NCBI GenBank assembly: GCA_033398695.1
Contig: CM065815.1
Span: 102,638,501-102,702,500, forward strand
DNA: 64,000 bases
From: Orobanche coerulescens
Taxonomy: Eukaryota; Streptophyta; Magnoliopsida; Lamiales; Orobanchaceae
Reading direction: 5' to 3'
A program made the translations under genes and the position numbers. Below, piece after piece: positions 1-9,809 of the stretch; the stretch's first letter is position 1; every line of letters starts with the position of its first letter. The notes below the pieces were generated by a model. The model saw nothing but the letters and a program-made list of their open reading frames with translations. It was not told the DNA's origin and did no database searches.

Positions 1-61
1 CGGTAGAGTCACATAACACACACGCCCAGGTTTTACGAAACCTTGCTCCGATACCATCTTC
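1..61 (-). mobile_element. E0 interior: first 61 bp after the 5' LTR
   Basis: This is the only visible interior of minus-strand gypsy element E0. Reading leftwards from the LTR edge at 62, a 5-nt spacer is followed by a primer-binding site at 36-56. The coding part lies outside the window. Confidence 0.75.
36..56 (-). promoter_or_regulatory. E0 primer-binding site (initiator tRNA-Met)
   Basis: On the minus strand it begins TGGTATCGGAGCAAGG, close to the plant tRNA-iMet complement TGGTATCAGAGC. It fixes E0's orientation and shows that 62 is an LTR edge. Confidence 0.8.
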
Positions 62-179
62 TGTAACACCCCCAAAACCATACGGGAATATTACAGCGCC
101 GTGGGCCCCATATTGGAACCCACAAGGCTAAATCATTTTTGCAAATATTTAAAAATGCCAAAAGGGCCGTTTAAAGTAC

Positions 180-345
180 ACACACACGCAGCGGATAAAA
201 ACATAGTTCAAAGAATACCGAAAATCCATTTAGAAACATACACACACAGCGGATAAAAACGCAGTTCAGAAGAATACCGAAAGCCATTTTAAAATATACA
301 CACGCAGCGGATAAAACATAATTAAATACATTTGCAGCGGAATTA
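180..345. repeat. About 60-bp tandem repeat, three copies
   Basis: Three diverged copies share an AGCGGATAAAA core at spacings of about 55-60 bp, followed by an AGAATACCGAAA block in the first two. They lie near the 3' end of the E0 LTR. Confidence 0.65.
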
Positions 346-904
346 GAAAAACCAGAAAAGAATACACAATCCGAACAATCACGCCATAGCTAGTATCACC
401 GGAAAGCTCATCCCTTCACGACCGCTACTGGCTCGAACTCCGAGTACCTAAAAGATAAAGCCCACGATGGGGTCATCCATAATACTCAACAATGATAACG
501 ATCACATCACAAGAACAATACATATCAATGTAATCACAAGGCAAGGATAAATCCAGTGTAACCTTATTGATCCATCACAATCCATGTCAAATCAGTCCTT
601 ACCATAATCACATCTCGCATTCTTAAGTGACGGATAAGTTCAAGAGTAACCACCTGAGCTGTATCCAAAACGATACCAAGATTCTCAAACATAAACATAT
701 CTCCAATTTGGAATAATCTGGCCAAGACTAACTGTGTCAGCTGGGTCGCACAATCGGTTCCCTATCCTTATAAAACCGATATCACACGGTACATCTGTAA
801 ATCAATCGTTCCGAGACAATAGCAAGTCCTGAATATCAATGCAACACATGAATGTTTACACAATCAATAATGTTAAACAATTAATGCATCACAACGGAAA
901 TATC

Positions 905-1450
905 AATGACATGATGTTTCCACACAAGATCGACAAAGGATCAACCACGAACGAGAATACCATGATGTGTTAACTCCAACAAGATCAATGAAGAATCAAT
1001 AACCGAGAATACCGGCAATACGGTAAACTCCAACAAGACCAATAAGAGTCGACAACCAGAAATACCAACGATACGATAAACTCCAATAAGATCAATAAAG
1101 GGTCAACAACTGAGAATACTGACGACACAGTAAACTCTAGCAAGATCAATAAGGACTAACAACCGGGAATACCAACAATACGGTAAACTCCAACAAGAGC
1201 AATAAGGAATCGACAACCGAGAATACCGACGACACGGTAAACTCCAATAACATCAATCAAGGACTAATAACCAAGAATACCAACGGTGAGACAACTCCCA
1301 AACGGAATCAATAAGGATCAATAACGAACGAGATTACCAATGACAGGGTGAACTCCAAACGAGATTTATAAAGGATCGATATCAATGAGTTGACCATCGA
1401 TATGGTAACTCCGAACGAGATTAGTAAAGGTTCAACAACGATAGATACAC
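905..1450. repeat. 53-54-bp degenerate tandem array in E0 LTR
   Basis: The phrase TAAACTCC recurs at about 1024, 1077, 1131, 1184 and 1238, giving a period of 53-54 bp. Each unit also carries AAGATCAATAAGG and GAGAATACC variants. More diverged units extend the array both ways, for roughly nine or ten copies. Confidence 0.8.
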
Positions 1451-1768
1451 GAGAGAATAAAATCGTCAACCATATACAAATCATATATACGGAATTTCAA
1501 AGACAATCCGAATATCGAACAAATCCAATTATACATGGACTGTGAACAATCCAATCAATAAGACTCAAGATGGACGTCACGATACGCTCGATCCGGACAT
1601 GTTTCCGTGTATGATACGAATTACGTATTAAGATGTACGTAAATTCGCCGGAAAATGCAGCGGTTATATTTATTTCCTCACAACACTCATTTTTGTGTAA
1701 CACTCGTAATATTCAACCGAAAGTAGGGCAATTCGGCTTTGCGAAAACACGAATAAAATGAAAGTAGA

Positions 1769-1825
1769 TTATCAAACTAGACCTATAGTTTGATAAGGCA
1801 ATCTCTCCTCAAGACCTATTGAGAA
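1769..1825 (-). other. Twin UAGGUC-loop hairpins, E1 3' LTR
   Basis: Read on the minus strand, hairpin I (1806-1825) pairs UUCUCAA with UUGAGGA around loop UAGGUC. Hairpin II (1769-1796) pairs UUAUCAAACUA with UAGUUUGAUAA around the same loop. The second stem is perfect. Confidence 0.8.
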
Positions 1826-1954
1826 TTGATTAAATTATAACTCGAAAACGCGTCGAATTATAATCGAAGTGTGCTGAAAATCATTCAACTAGAATACATA
1901 ACATGTATTTCGTTTCTGCAAGCTTCAAGATGATTTATTCAAGGTTGAGGATGA

Positions 1955-1969
1955 GGCTATTATATAGCC
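1955..1969 (-). promoter_or_regulatory. Palindromic TATA box, E1 3' LTR
   Basis: On the minus strand GGCTAT-ATA-ATAGCC contains the TATA core inside a 6-bp inverted repeat. It lies upstream of the hairpins in the direction of transcription. Confidence 0.6.
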
Positions 1970-2398
1970 ATTATATCTCCTAAACAAGCCAAACAAGATC
2001 AAACAAAATCTAGCTAAAATACAAGCATTTATTAAACTATTCTACAAAGATCACAACATTTTGGCTTGATGTGCACAATTTGGACGTGGGGCTTCCAAGA
2101 GGGAGTGGACAAGAATCCTCCTCATGTGATATATTGTAAGGCTTGATAATGACTTGATCATGAAAGTGACATCTTGGCCTCTTCTTCTCACATGGTTCGG
2201 CCGAAACTTTCAAGAGAGGAGTGAATCAAGTCTTCTTTCCTTGATCTTGTTGGTGGGCTTGAAAAATGAGAGCAATTATTTAAGGTAGTGGGGACAAAAG
2301 ATCCTTTAAGGATCACCCATCACAATCGGCCGAAATCTCCCCTAACATGGCCGATTTTGTATGCATGAACATGCATACGTGTGCATGTTTTGATACGT

Positions 2399-3508
2399 CT
2401 AAGTTATCCCGGTTCCGATTATTAAGATCGTTCCCATTTCCGCGGATGTTTTCTCACCAAAGTACGTAGGTGCATGTGCATGCAACTTGGTATCGTCACC
2501 TACGTTGATTCTTACTTCGTTTGGAGATGCCGTAATCGTATCATCCCCTCCCCCTTTGAAAGGAATTGACCTCAATTCAGTGATTCCCTCGTCGTCAAGG
2601 TAAGAAGATAGATCGCCCACGTTAAAAGTGGCGTGTACCCCATAGTCGCCCGGAAGTTCTATCTTATACGCATTGTCGTTCACTTTTCCCACGATTTTGT
2701 AAGGACCCTCGGCCCTCGGCATGAGTTTGTTCTTCCGTTTGCTCGGAAATCTCTCTTTTCTTAAGTGTACCCAAACCAAGTCGCCTACTTCGAATAGCCT
2801 CGGTTTTCTGTGATTGTTTGATTTCCGTTTGTATTCATCATTCACCTCTTTGATTCGATCATGCATTTGTCCGTGCAATTTGATCATCGACTTAAGTTTC
2901 GACTCCGCATCTTTGTGTACCAACTCGTCTTTCGGCAATGGAATCAAGTCCAAGGGTATATAAGGATTTAACCCGTAAACGATTTCGAAAGGAGAATGTG
3001 CCGTAGCATGTGTAGGGGATCGGTTATAGGCAAATTCCGCATGAGCAAGTTTTACGTCCCAATCCTTTTGCGTTTTATTCACAAGTCCTCGCAACAACGT
3101 TCCTAAAGTTCGATTTGTGACCTCAGTTTGACCATCGGTTTGCGGATGGTGCGAAGTGCTAAATAAGAGCTTCGTTCCCACTTTCCTCCATAAAGTATTC
3201 CAAAAATAGCTAAGGAATTTAGAATCCCGATCCGACACAATAGTCTTCGGTACTCCATGTAAACGAACCACCTCTCGGAAGTATAAGTCGGCCACGTTGC
3301 TTGCGTCGTTGGTTTTGTGGCAAGCCACGAAATGAGCCATCTTTGAGAACCGATCAACAACCACCATAATAGCATCTTTACCTCGTTGAGTACGGGGTAA
3401 AGCGACAATAAAGTCCATGGATACATCTTCCCATGGTCTTTCCGAACCTAGAGAGGCATATATGATCCCGATTTGAACGAACTCTTCGAGATGTGACATG
3501 TTACACAT
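2399..3508 (-). CDS. E1 integrase core and C-terminus with LTR-encoded tail
   Basis: This is the C-terminal part of the E1 polyprotein. It reads integrase core (MDFIVALP with the first catalytic Asp, VSDRDSKF with the second, [12 protein letters not shown] with the Glu), then the basic C-terminal domain ([22 protein letters not shown]) and [15 protein letters not shown]. The frame then crosses the polypurine tract (FKGGGDD) into the 3' LTR and ends 142 bp inside it. The tail contains INVGDD, HAHAPTYFGEK and IIGTGIT. The first ~30 residues, upstream of RPWEDV, do not match the other copies and reflect a frameshift near 3460 that separates this frame from the zinc-binding part. CRM integrases are known for such LTR-overlapping ends. 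Confidence 0.88.
   Translation of the reverse strand: MCNMSHLEEFVQIGIIYASLGSERPWEDVSMDFIVALPRTQRGKDAIMVVVDRFSKMAHFVACHKTNDASNVADLYFREVVRLHGVPKTIVSDRDSKFLSYFWNTLWRKVGTKLLFSTSHHPQTDGQTEVTNRTLGTLLRGLVNKTQKDWDVKLAHAEFAYNRSPTHATAHSPFEIVYGLNPYIPLDLIPLPKDELVHKDAESKLKSMIKLHGQMHDRIKEVNDEYKRKSNNHRKPRLFEVGDLVWVHLRKERFPSKRKNKLMPRAEGPYKIVGKVNDNAYKIELPGDYGVHATFNVGDLSSYLDDEGITELRSIPFKGGGDDTITASPNEVRINVGDDTKLHAHAPTYFGEKTSAEMGTILIIGTGIT
2544..2558 (-). promoter_or_regulatory. E1 polypurine tract
   Basis: On the minus strand AAAGGGGGAGGGGA directly abuts the 3' LTR start and is itself translated as part of FKGGGDD. Confidence 0.85.
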
Positions 3509-4335
3509 TTACTTAAAACATTGTAAACGTCTTTTAGCATTTTAGGCCAAAAGAAATGTTCTTTTAGTACTTCCAACGTTTTAGCCGTGCCAAAATGTCC
3601 TGCTAAACCTCCTCCGTGAGCTTCCCGGACCAATAATTCCCGAAGCGCCTGTTTTGGAACACAAAGTCTATTTCCTTTAAATAGGAAATCATCTTGTAAC
3701 ATGAATTCCCCGAACGGACCAGATTTGCAACGAGTAAAAATTTCTCCGAAATCTTCATCATTTTCATAACATTCCTTCAACATTTCGAAACCAAGTAACC
3801 GAACCTCCAGAGTAGAGAGTAAGGCATACCTTCTAGATAACGCATCCGCAACGACATTGCTTTTACCGTCTTTGTACTTGGATGAAAAGTGAAATGATTG
3901 TAGGAATTCCACCCACTTGGCATGCCTCGGACTCAGTTTATGTTGCCTGTTAATGTACTTCAATGATTCGTGATCCGAGTGTAGAATAAAATGCTTCGTC
4001 CATAAGTAATGACTCCAATGATCAAGGGCCCGTACGATAGCATAGAATTCTTTATCGTAAGTACAATAATTCAACCGAGCTCCGTTCAACTTCTCCGAAA
4101 AGTAAGCGATAGGTCGTTTACCTTGAATAAGAACCGCTCCAATTCCAACTCCGCTAGCGTCACACTCAACTTCGAATGGTTGAGAAAAATCGGGTAGTGT
4201 TAGAATCGGTACTTTGCATAATTTGGCCTTTAACTTCTAAAGCTCCTTGGCGGCCAGTTCCATACAAATGGTCCTTTTTTTAAACACTCCGTTATCGGAC
4301 TTGAAATGGTGCTGAAGTCTCGAATAAACCTCCGC
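3448..4335 (-). pseudogene. E1 RNase H and integrase zinc-binding region (frameshifted)
   Basis: An open frame at 3448-4089 encodes the RNase H C-terminal half ([39 protein letters not shown]) and the integrase HHCC finger ([19 protein letters not shown]). The N-terminal RNase H residues ([15 protein letters not shown] in sister copies) lie at about 4090-4250 in another frame. The gap to the RT frame at 4335 shows at least two small indels. By comparison with E3 and E6 this region was once continuous with both neighbouring frames, so E1 cannot make an unbroken polyprotein. Confidence 0.85.
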
Positions 4336-6619
4336 TAAAAAGAAGCAAGTCCGTGAAATGATCTTACTTCCGTCACGGTCGTAGGGGTCGGCCAAGATTT
4401 AATTGCTTCGATTTTTGTTTGATCAACCGCCACTCCGTCCTTCGAAACGACATAGCCAAGAAAGACTATACTTTCGACGAGGAACGGACACTTCTCCTTT
4501 TTTCCATACAATTTTCGGTCCCTCAAGGTTTCGAATATTAGCCTTAAGTGCCCGAAATGTTCTTGTAGTGATTGACTATAGATTAGAATGTCATCCAGAT
4601 ATACAACCACGAACTTCCCCAGAAATAGTTTAAGTACCTCGTTCATCAACCTCATGAAGGTACTAGGCGCATTTGTAAGACCGAAAGGCATAACGGTCCA
4701 TTCATATAATCCATTTTTCGTTTTGAAGGCCGTCTTCCACTCGTCACCTTCTCGCATTCGGATTTGATGATATCCGCTTCGTAAATCAACTTTGGAAAAG
4801 ATCACCGAACCATGTAGTTCGTCTAACATATCATCAAGTCTCGGAATAGGGAACCGATACTTGACGGTGATATTGTTCACGGTCCGACTATCCACACACA
4901 TCCGCAAAGAACCATCTTTCTTAGGGACAAGTAAGACCGGAACCGCACACGGACTCAAACTCTCCCGGACATATCCGCGGTCCAAAAGCTCCTCGACTTG
5001 TCTTTGTAATTCCTTCGTCTCCTCGGGATTACATCTATATGCGGCTTTATTAAAAAGTGGTGCTCCCGGTATAAGATCAATTTGGTGTTCGATACCGCGA
5101 ATAGGTGGTAAACCCGACGGTAATTCTTCGGGAAAAACATCCTCAAATTCGCGTAACAACACATCTAGCTCTCCTTCGTTTTGTACTCCTATGTTCTCTT
5201 CCCGTGTCTCTTTAAACATCACCAAATACACTCGCTCCCCGTCATTAATGGCATGTTCCATTTCTCTTTCACTAGCAAGCATGGTAAGTTTCGGTTTCTC
5301 CACTCGACTAGTACTCATCGAACGGATGGCTTGCGGGGACATCGGTTTGAGTACAATCTTCTTTCCTTTGTCTTGTAATTCATATTCATTATTCCGACCT
5401 CGATGTAAAACATCTCGGTCGAACATCCACGGTCGTCCTAAAAGCACGTGGCATGCGTCCATCGGGAGTACGTCACATAACACATCGTCTCCGTATGATC
5501 CCATAGTTAAGTTGACCCGTACTTGTCTCGTCACCTTCACCTTGCTTCCATCATCGAGCCAATGTAAAGCATATGGTCTCGGGTGAGCCATAGTAGTTAG
5601 CCCGAGCTTGGTGACCATCTCGTTTGATGCCACATTCGTGCAACTCCCTCCGTCTATTATCAAGCTACACCACTTTTCTCCGACTTTGCATTTGGAATGA
5701 AAAATCTGGTCTCTTTGTTCCGTATCACTTGGAATAATTTTGGTATGTAATGCTCGAAGCACTAAAGTAGTATCATATTCCGGAGCATCATAAGTCTCGC
5801 AATCCTCATTCTCTTCCTCGGCCTCCACATTAAATACGTCACCAAGGCCTTCCTTCTTGTCCTCGACTAGAAGTTCGTCTCGGACCGCAAGAGCTTCTCT
5901 CAAAGTGACCGCCCGTTTATTTGGACATGCATTTTGATAGTGACCAAAGCCTTGACATTTAAAACATCGTACTTTAGCCAAGCTCGTTTCCTTGGAAACG
6001 TGAGGAACCTTTGGTGCCGGGGTAGGGACTTGAAAAGGTACGATAGTTTTCATAGTAGAACTTGAGCCGGCACTTGTATTTCCGAATTTGTATGGGAATT
6101 CGGGTTTGGTAAACTTCAACTTGTTTTGAGCTTCAATTTTTATGCATAGTCCGCATAAAGTGTCAAAATCTCCGTATGGGTATAATTCCACCGTATTTGA
6201 AATGTTTCGGTTTAGGCCACGTAAGAAACGTGACATTCTTTGTTCTTGATTTTCTTCAAGTTCTCCCATTAAGGCCAAGCCTTCAAAATCGTCGATGTAT
6301 TCTTCCACACTTAGTTTCCCTTGTACGAACTCCGCAATTTTTCGGTATAAGGTTAACCGATGTGATGTCGGGACATACCTTTTACGTAGTTTTTTCTTCA
6401 AAGAATCCCAAGAATGGATTTTCTCTTTTCCCGCACGAGCTCGTTGTGTTTTCATACCCTCGAACCATAAGGAAGCGCCCTTCCCTAACTTGAGAATTGC
6501 ATATTTGCAACGTTTCTCATCGTTAAGGTGTTTGAAGTCGAACATACGTTCAATCTTCCTCTCCCACTCCAAGTAAACTTCGGGATTAGTACCTCCGACA
6601 AATTCTGGAAGTTCATTAA
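4335..6619 (-). CDS. E1 Gag (C-terminal part), protease and reverse transcriptase
   Basis: One open frame covers, in order, the Gag capsid region ([30 protein letters not shown]), a CCHC knuckle [14 protein letters not shown] (about 5930-5970), an aspartic protease with [11 protein letters not shown] (about 5639-5664), and RT with [38 protein letters not shown] and catalytic YLDDILIYS (about 4590). The DGGS protease motif replaces DTGA, which is usual in this lineage. The frame also reads on into sD to 6770, but that part is not Gag. The true N-terminus lies across sD at 8013. A frameshift near 4335 separates RT from RNase H. Confidence 0.9.
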
Positions 6620-7518
6620 TGATACGAGATCGACATGGCCAACCGAAGAAAGACGACGTATACGACCATGCAACCATGCATACGGCCATGCACACACATG
6701 CACCTACACGACATGCAATTACTTCTTTGGACGAGACGACTAACACGAGACTTGAAGTAACCTTGAACATATTTTACGTATGCATGAAGAAATTACGAAC
6801 CATGCACTCACCCACCTTCTTCATTGAAACCGATGGTTCCCCTCCCTTGAATAAGTCATCTACATGGCAACAAAGTCGTCAAAGCATGATAATAATAATC
6901 ATCAAGAATCAAACCAAAGTCTTCTAACATGATTAGTTATTTCATTTTGTTTCTTGTCTTTGGTGAAGATGTACTCAAGATTGACTAGTCATGATCCAAA
7001 ATTTACTAGTCGGAGAGAAAAAGGCGAAAAGCAGACAAAATTACCAATTCCCGCGCGTATGACTACTTCGTAGCAGTTTTGGTATTTTAATCATAACTCT
7101 CTCATACGAAGTCCGATTTAGGTGATTCAAGCGGCCATGGAAAGATAAAAGAAAGATCTATAAATCATGTGAAACGGTCCAAGGTCCAATTATGCTTCTA
7201 TCAAGACACACGAACCGTTCAAATGTGCAGTGATTTTTATGGCCGAAAATTAACAAAGATTTGTGAAGATTTGGTGAAGACTTGAAGGAAGAAGATGCCA
7301 AGAAGTCCCTTTCATGATCAAGTTATTGTCAAGCCTTACAATATATCATATGAGGAGGATCTTGTTCACTCTTTCTTGGAAGCCCCACGGCCGATTTGTA
7401 CAAGGAAGGAGCCAAAATGTTGTGAATTCTTGTCAAAGTCTTTGTAGATAGTTTAATAAGTGCTTGTATTTTAGCTAGATTTTGTGTGATTTTCTTTGAC
7501 CTTGTTAGGAGTCATTAT

Positions 7519-7533
7519 GGCTATATAATAGCC
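7519..7533 (+). promoter_or_regulatory. Palindromic TATA box, sD
   Basis: GGCTAT-ATA-ATAGCC, identical to the family A TATA palindrome. Confidence 0.6.
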
Positions 7534-7660
7534 TCACCCTCAACCCTTTGGAAGCATCTTGAAAGTTATAAACATTGTATTTCTCTTGAAATATACGTTG
7601 AACGAGTTCAACAAAACCTTGGTTATTATTTCGACGCGTCTCGAATTATAACTTGATCAA

Positions 7661-7718
7661 TTCTCAATAGGTCTTGAGGAGAGATTATCTTTATCGAGTT
7701 ATAGGTCTAATTCGGTAA
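7661..7718 (+). other. Twin UAGGUC-loop hairpins, sD
   Basis: Hairpin I (7661-7680) pairs UUCUCAA with UUGAGGA. Hairpin II (7691-7718) pairs UUAUCGAGUUA with UAAUUCGGUAA using two G-U wobbles. Both loops are UAGGUC. Confidence 0.8.
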
Positions 7719-7881
7719 AACACATCCAAATCCATACACTATCCTACATCACGGCCGAAAACTGTATAATTTCGGCCACCACCTTGTATTTTTGGTTGAT
7801 ACTTTGATACTTGTCAAGACATAATAATCTTCCGTTGTATTTTATACGCTTTACGTACACTTACATACGTAATTCGTATCA

Positions 7882-8013
7882 ATTAACTTTAAATTCATCC
7901 ACATGACGCGGTGAATGTGCATCATATACTCCTCTTCTTGCTTGAAAACGTGGTTCTTGCATGGTGTGTAGTGCTTCACGTAGTTTCTCCATGAAATCAT
8001 CGGAAAAATCCAT
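7882..8013 (-). pseudogene. E1 Gag N-terminus, split off by sD
   Basis: The start at 8013 gives MDFSDDFMEKLREALHTM followed by EPRFQARRGVYDAHSPRH. This aligns with the Gag start of E3, E5, E6 and E7 (MAFTDEEVAQLRD then EPRIQARRGYDTMHAPRH). The ATG lies about 70 bp after the primer-binding site. The frame is cut at 7882 by sD and resumes at about 6614 with ELPEFVGGTNPEVY. An in-frame extension up to 8085 (MASDPKV) overlaps the primer-binding site and was not chosen. Confidence 0.8.
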
Positions 8014-8066
8014 GATAAGGTAGTTTTGATAAGAAAATTGCCAAGAGAATTTCGCCAAGGAAGTAA

Positions 8067-8084
8067 CCTTGGGATCCGATGCCA
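8067..8084 (-). promoter_or_regulatory. E1 primer-binding site
   Basis: On the minus strand TGGCATCGGATCCCAAGG follows the 5' LTR after TAAG. It resembles the tRNA-iMet complement with several mismatches, and is weaker than in E3 or E7. Confidence 0.65.
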
Positions 8085-8245
8085 CTTATGATACGAATTA
8101 CGTATTAAGATGTACGTAAATTCGCCGGAAAATGCAGCGGTTATATTTATTTCCTCACAACACTCGTTTTTGTGTAACACTCGTAATATTCAACCGAAAG
8201 TAGGGCAATTCGGCTTTGCGAAAACACGAATAAAATGAAAGTAGA

Positions 8246-8302
8246 TTATCAAACTAGACCTATAGTTTGATAAGGCAATCTCTCCTCAAGACCTATTGAG
8301 AA
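8246..8302 (-). other. Twin UAGGUC-loop hairpins, E1 5' LTR
   Basis: Same as in the 3' LTR: hairpin II at 8246-8273 and hairpin I at 8283-8302, both with loop UAGGUC on the minus strand. Confidence 0.8.
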
Positions 8303-8431
8303 TTGATTAAATTATAACTCGAAAACGCGTCGAATTATAATCGAAGTGTGCTGAAAATCATTCAACTAGAATACATAACATGTATTTCGTTTTTGCAAGC
8401 TTCAAGATGATTTATTCAAGGTTGAGGATGA

Positions 8432-8446
8432 GGCTATTATATAGCC
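8432..8446 (-). promoter_or_regulatory. Palindromic TATA box, E1 5' LTR
   Basis: GGCTAT-ATA-ATAGCC on the minus strand. This is the presumed promoter of E1 transcription. Confidence 0.6.
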
Positions 8447-9020
8447 ATTATATCTCCTAAACAAGCCAAACAAGATCAAACAAAATCTAGCTAAAATACA
8501 AGCATTTATTAAACTATTCTACAAAGATCACAACATTTTGGCTTGATGTGCACAATTTGGACGTGGGGCTTCCAAGAGGGAGTGGACAAGAATCCTCCTC
8601 ATGTGATATATTGTAAGGCTTGATAATGACTTGATCATGAAAGTGACATCTTGGCCTCTTCTTCTCACATGGTTCGGCCGAAACTTTCAAGAGAGGAGTG
8701 AATCAAGTCTTCTTTCCTTAATCTTGTTGGTGGGCTTGAAAAATGAGAGCAATTATTTAAGGTAGTGGGGACAAAAGATCCTTTAAGGATCACCCATCAC
8801 AATCGGCCGAAATCTCTCCTAACATGGCCGATTTTGTATGCATGAACATACATACGTGTGCATGTTTTGATACGTCTAAGTTATCCCGGTTCTGATTATT
8901 AAGATCGTTCCCATTTCCGCGGATGTTTTCTCACCAAAGTACGTAGGTGCATGTGCATGCAACTTGGTATCGTCACCTACGTCGATTCTTACTTCGTTTG
9001 GAGATGTCGTAATCGTATCA

Positions 9021-9197
9021 GTGTACAAGACAACCACGGGTATTGATCAGATACTCGTCTGGTCTCGTACCTAATCAGCCTCACGAAGTACGTCTCGTGT
9101 GCACGGTTCAATATGAGGTCGAAACCAACACATGCTACACGTGCCAGTCCCGAAAATCCTACACATGAACGATCAAAACGTATCTGACTCCAGATAT
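9021..9197 (-). repeat. E0 5' LTR, segment 2
   Basis: 177 bp of E0 LTR between E1 and E2, including one copy of each target duplication (GTGTA at the left, GATAT at the right). No gene or other feature is visible in it. Confidence 0.75.
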
Positions 9198-9416
9198 TGA
9201 TACGAATTATCCCGGGAGATGTGGATACGTATCGTTCGGAGTATATGTAGGAATATCGTAGCGGAAGTCTTTTTATGAATATGGAGTTTTTCGGATGTAT
9301 TTTGTGGAAGTAATATCGAATATGACGAGGAAAATTCGAACAAATGAAAAATGGAAGTAATATCGGAAAAAGTGATAATATCGATCAAGAAGACTTGAAC
9401 GATCAAGAACAAGGGT

Positions 9417-9473
9417 TTATCGAATTAGACCTATAACTCGATAAGGTGATTTCTTCCCAAGACCTATTGAGAA
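9417..9473 (-). other. Twin UAGGUC-loop hairpins, E2 3' LTR
   Basis: On the minus strand hairpin I (9454-9473) pairs UUCUCAA with UUGGGAA. Hairpin II (9417-9444) pairs UUAUCGAGUUA with UAAUUCGAUAA. Both loops are UAGGUC. Confidence 0.8.
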
Positions 9474-9809
9474 TCAATCGGATTAATACTCGAAAACGCG
9501 TCGAATAAAAATCAAGTTTCGGTAAAAATCATTTACCAAGGATAGAAACACAAAGTGTATTCTTTCACATTCAAATTCATCATACCCTCCATATTACAAG
9601 GCTAATCAATCTACTTATAGGAGGTGAAACCTAACTCTAAGGAATCAAACAAAAAAAGAAAATAATTCAAAGATTTATAAAATCTTTGAATAATCAAAAC
9701 AAATCAAATAAAATACAAACAAGAAACATCAATCACAAAATATGGGAACACAATCCCTAAAATAAGTAAAGAAAGGAAAAGAGAAGACAAAACATACAAA
9801 AATCAGCAA

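Larger units (their letters stand above)
62..1611 (-). repeat. E0 5' LTR, segment 1 (LTR 3' end)
   Basis: On the minus strand the LTR ends in GGGGGTGTTACA at 62. No gene is present. The segment holds two degenerate tandem arrays (180-345 and about 905-1450). It is cut at 1611 by E1, whose GTGTA target duplication lies at 1607-1611 and 9021-9025, and it resumes at 9026. Excising E1-E3 gives one LTR of about 4.3 kb running to 21864. Confidence 0.75.
1612..2543 (-). repeat. E1 3' LTR
   Basis: It encodes the last ~47 residues of the polyprotein (stop at 2399-2401), a palindromic TATA box (1955-1969) and the twin hairpins (1769-1825). Confidence 0.93.
6620..7881 (+). mobile_element. sD: solo LTR (recombinant A/B type) in E1 gag
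   Basis: A 1262-bp TGATACGA...CGTATCA unit flanked by ATTAA (6615-6619 and 7882-7886), with no interior or second LTR, so it is a solo LTR left by LTR-LTR recombination. Its U3 around 7290-7400 and its TATA box match family A in inverted orientation. From about 7580 onwards it matches E5 (family B), including CGGTAAAACACATCC and the terminal CACTTACATACGTAATTCG. It splits E1 gag in antisense orientation. Confidence 0.92.
1612..9020 (-). mobile_element. E1: CRM-like Ty3/gypsy element, family A
   Basis: Two 932-bp LTRs (1612-2543 and 8089-9020) bound the element. Both begin TGATACGA and end TCGTATCA, an 8-bp perfect inverted repeat. The target duplication is GTGTA (1607-1611 and 9021-9025). 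By eye the LTRs differ at about eight positions, mostly or all transitions. The interior reads Gag, protease, RT, RNase H, integrase on the minus strand. The CRM assignment rests on integrase motifs ([28 protein letters not shown]) and on the pol frame entering the 3' LTR. Solo LTR sD interrupts gag. Confidence 0.92.
8089..9020 (-). repeat. E1 5' LTR
   Basis: 932 bp, matching the 3' LTR at 1612-2543 almost throughout. It contains a TATA palindrome (8432-8446) and twin hairpins (8246-8302). Confidence 0.93.

Noticed and set aside
1497..1703. Small minus-strand frame at the E1 LTR edge, recurring at 7851-8180
   Set aside because: It spans an LTR end and different flanks in each place. The shared part is LTR only.
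4792..5586. 264-aa plus-strand open frame
   Set aside because: Antisense shadow of the E1 Gag-Pol frame. No known domain, and its Ser-rich composition fits reverse-complement coding.
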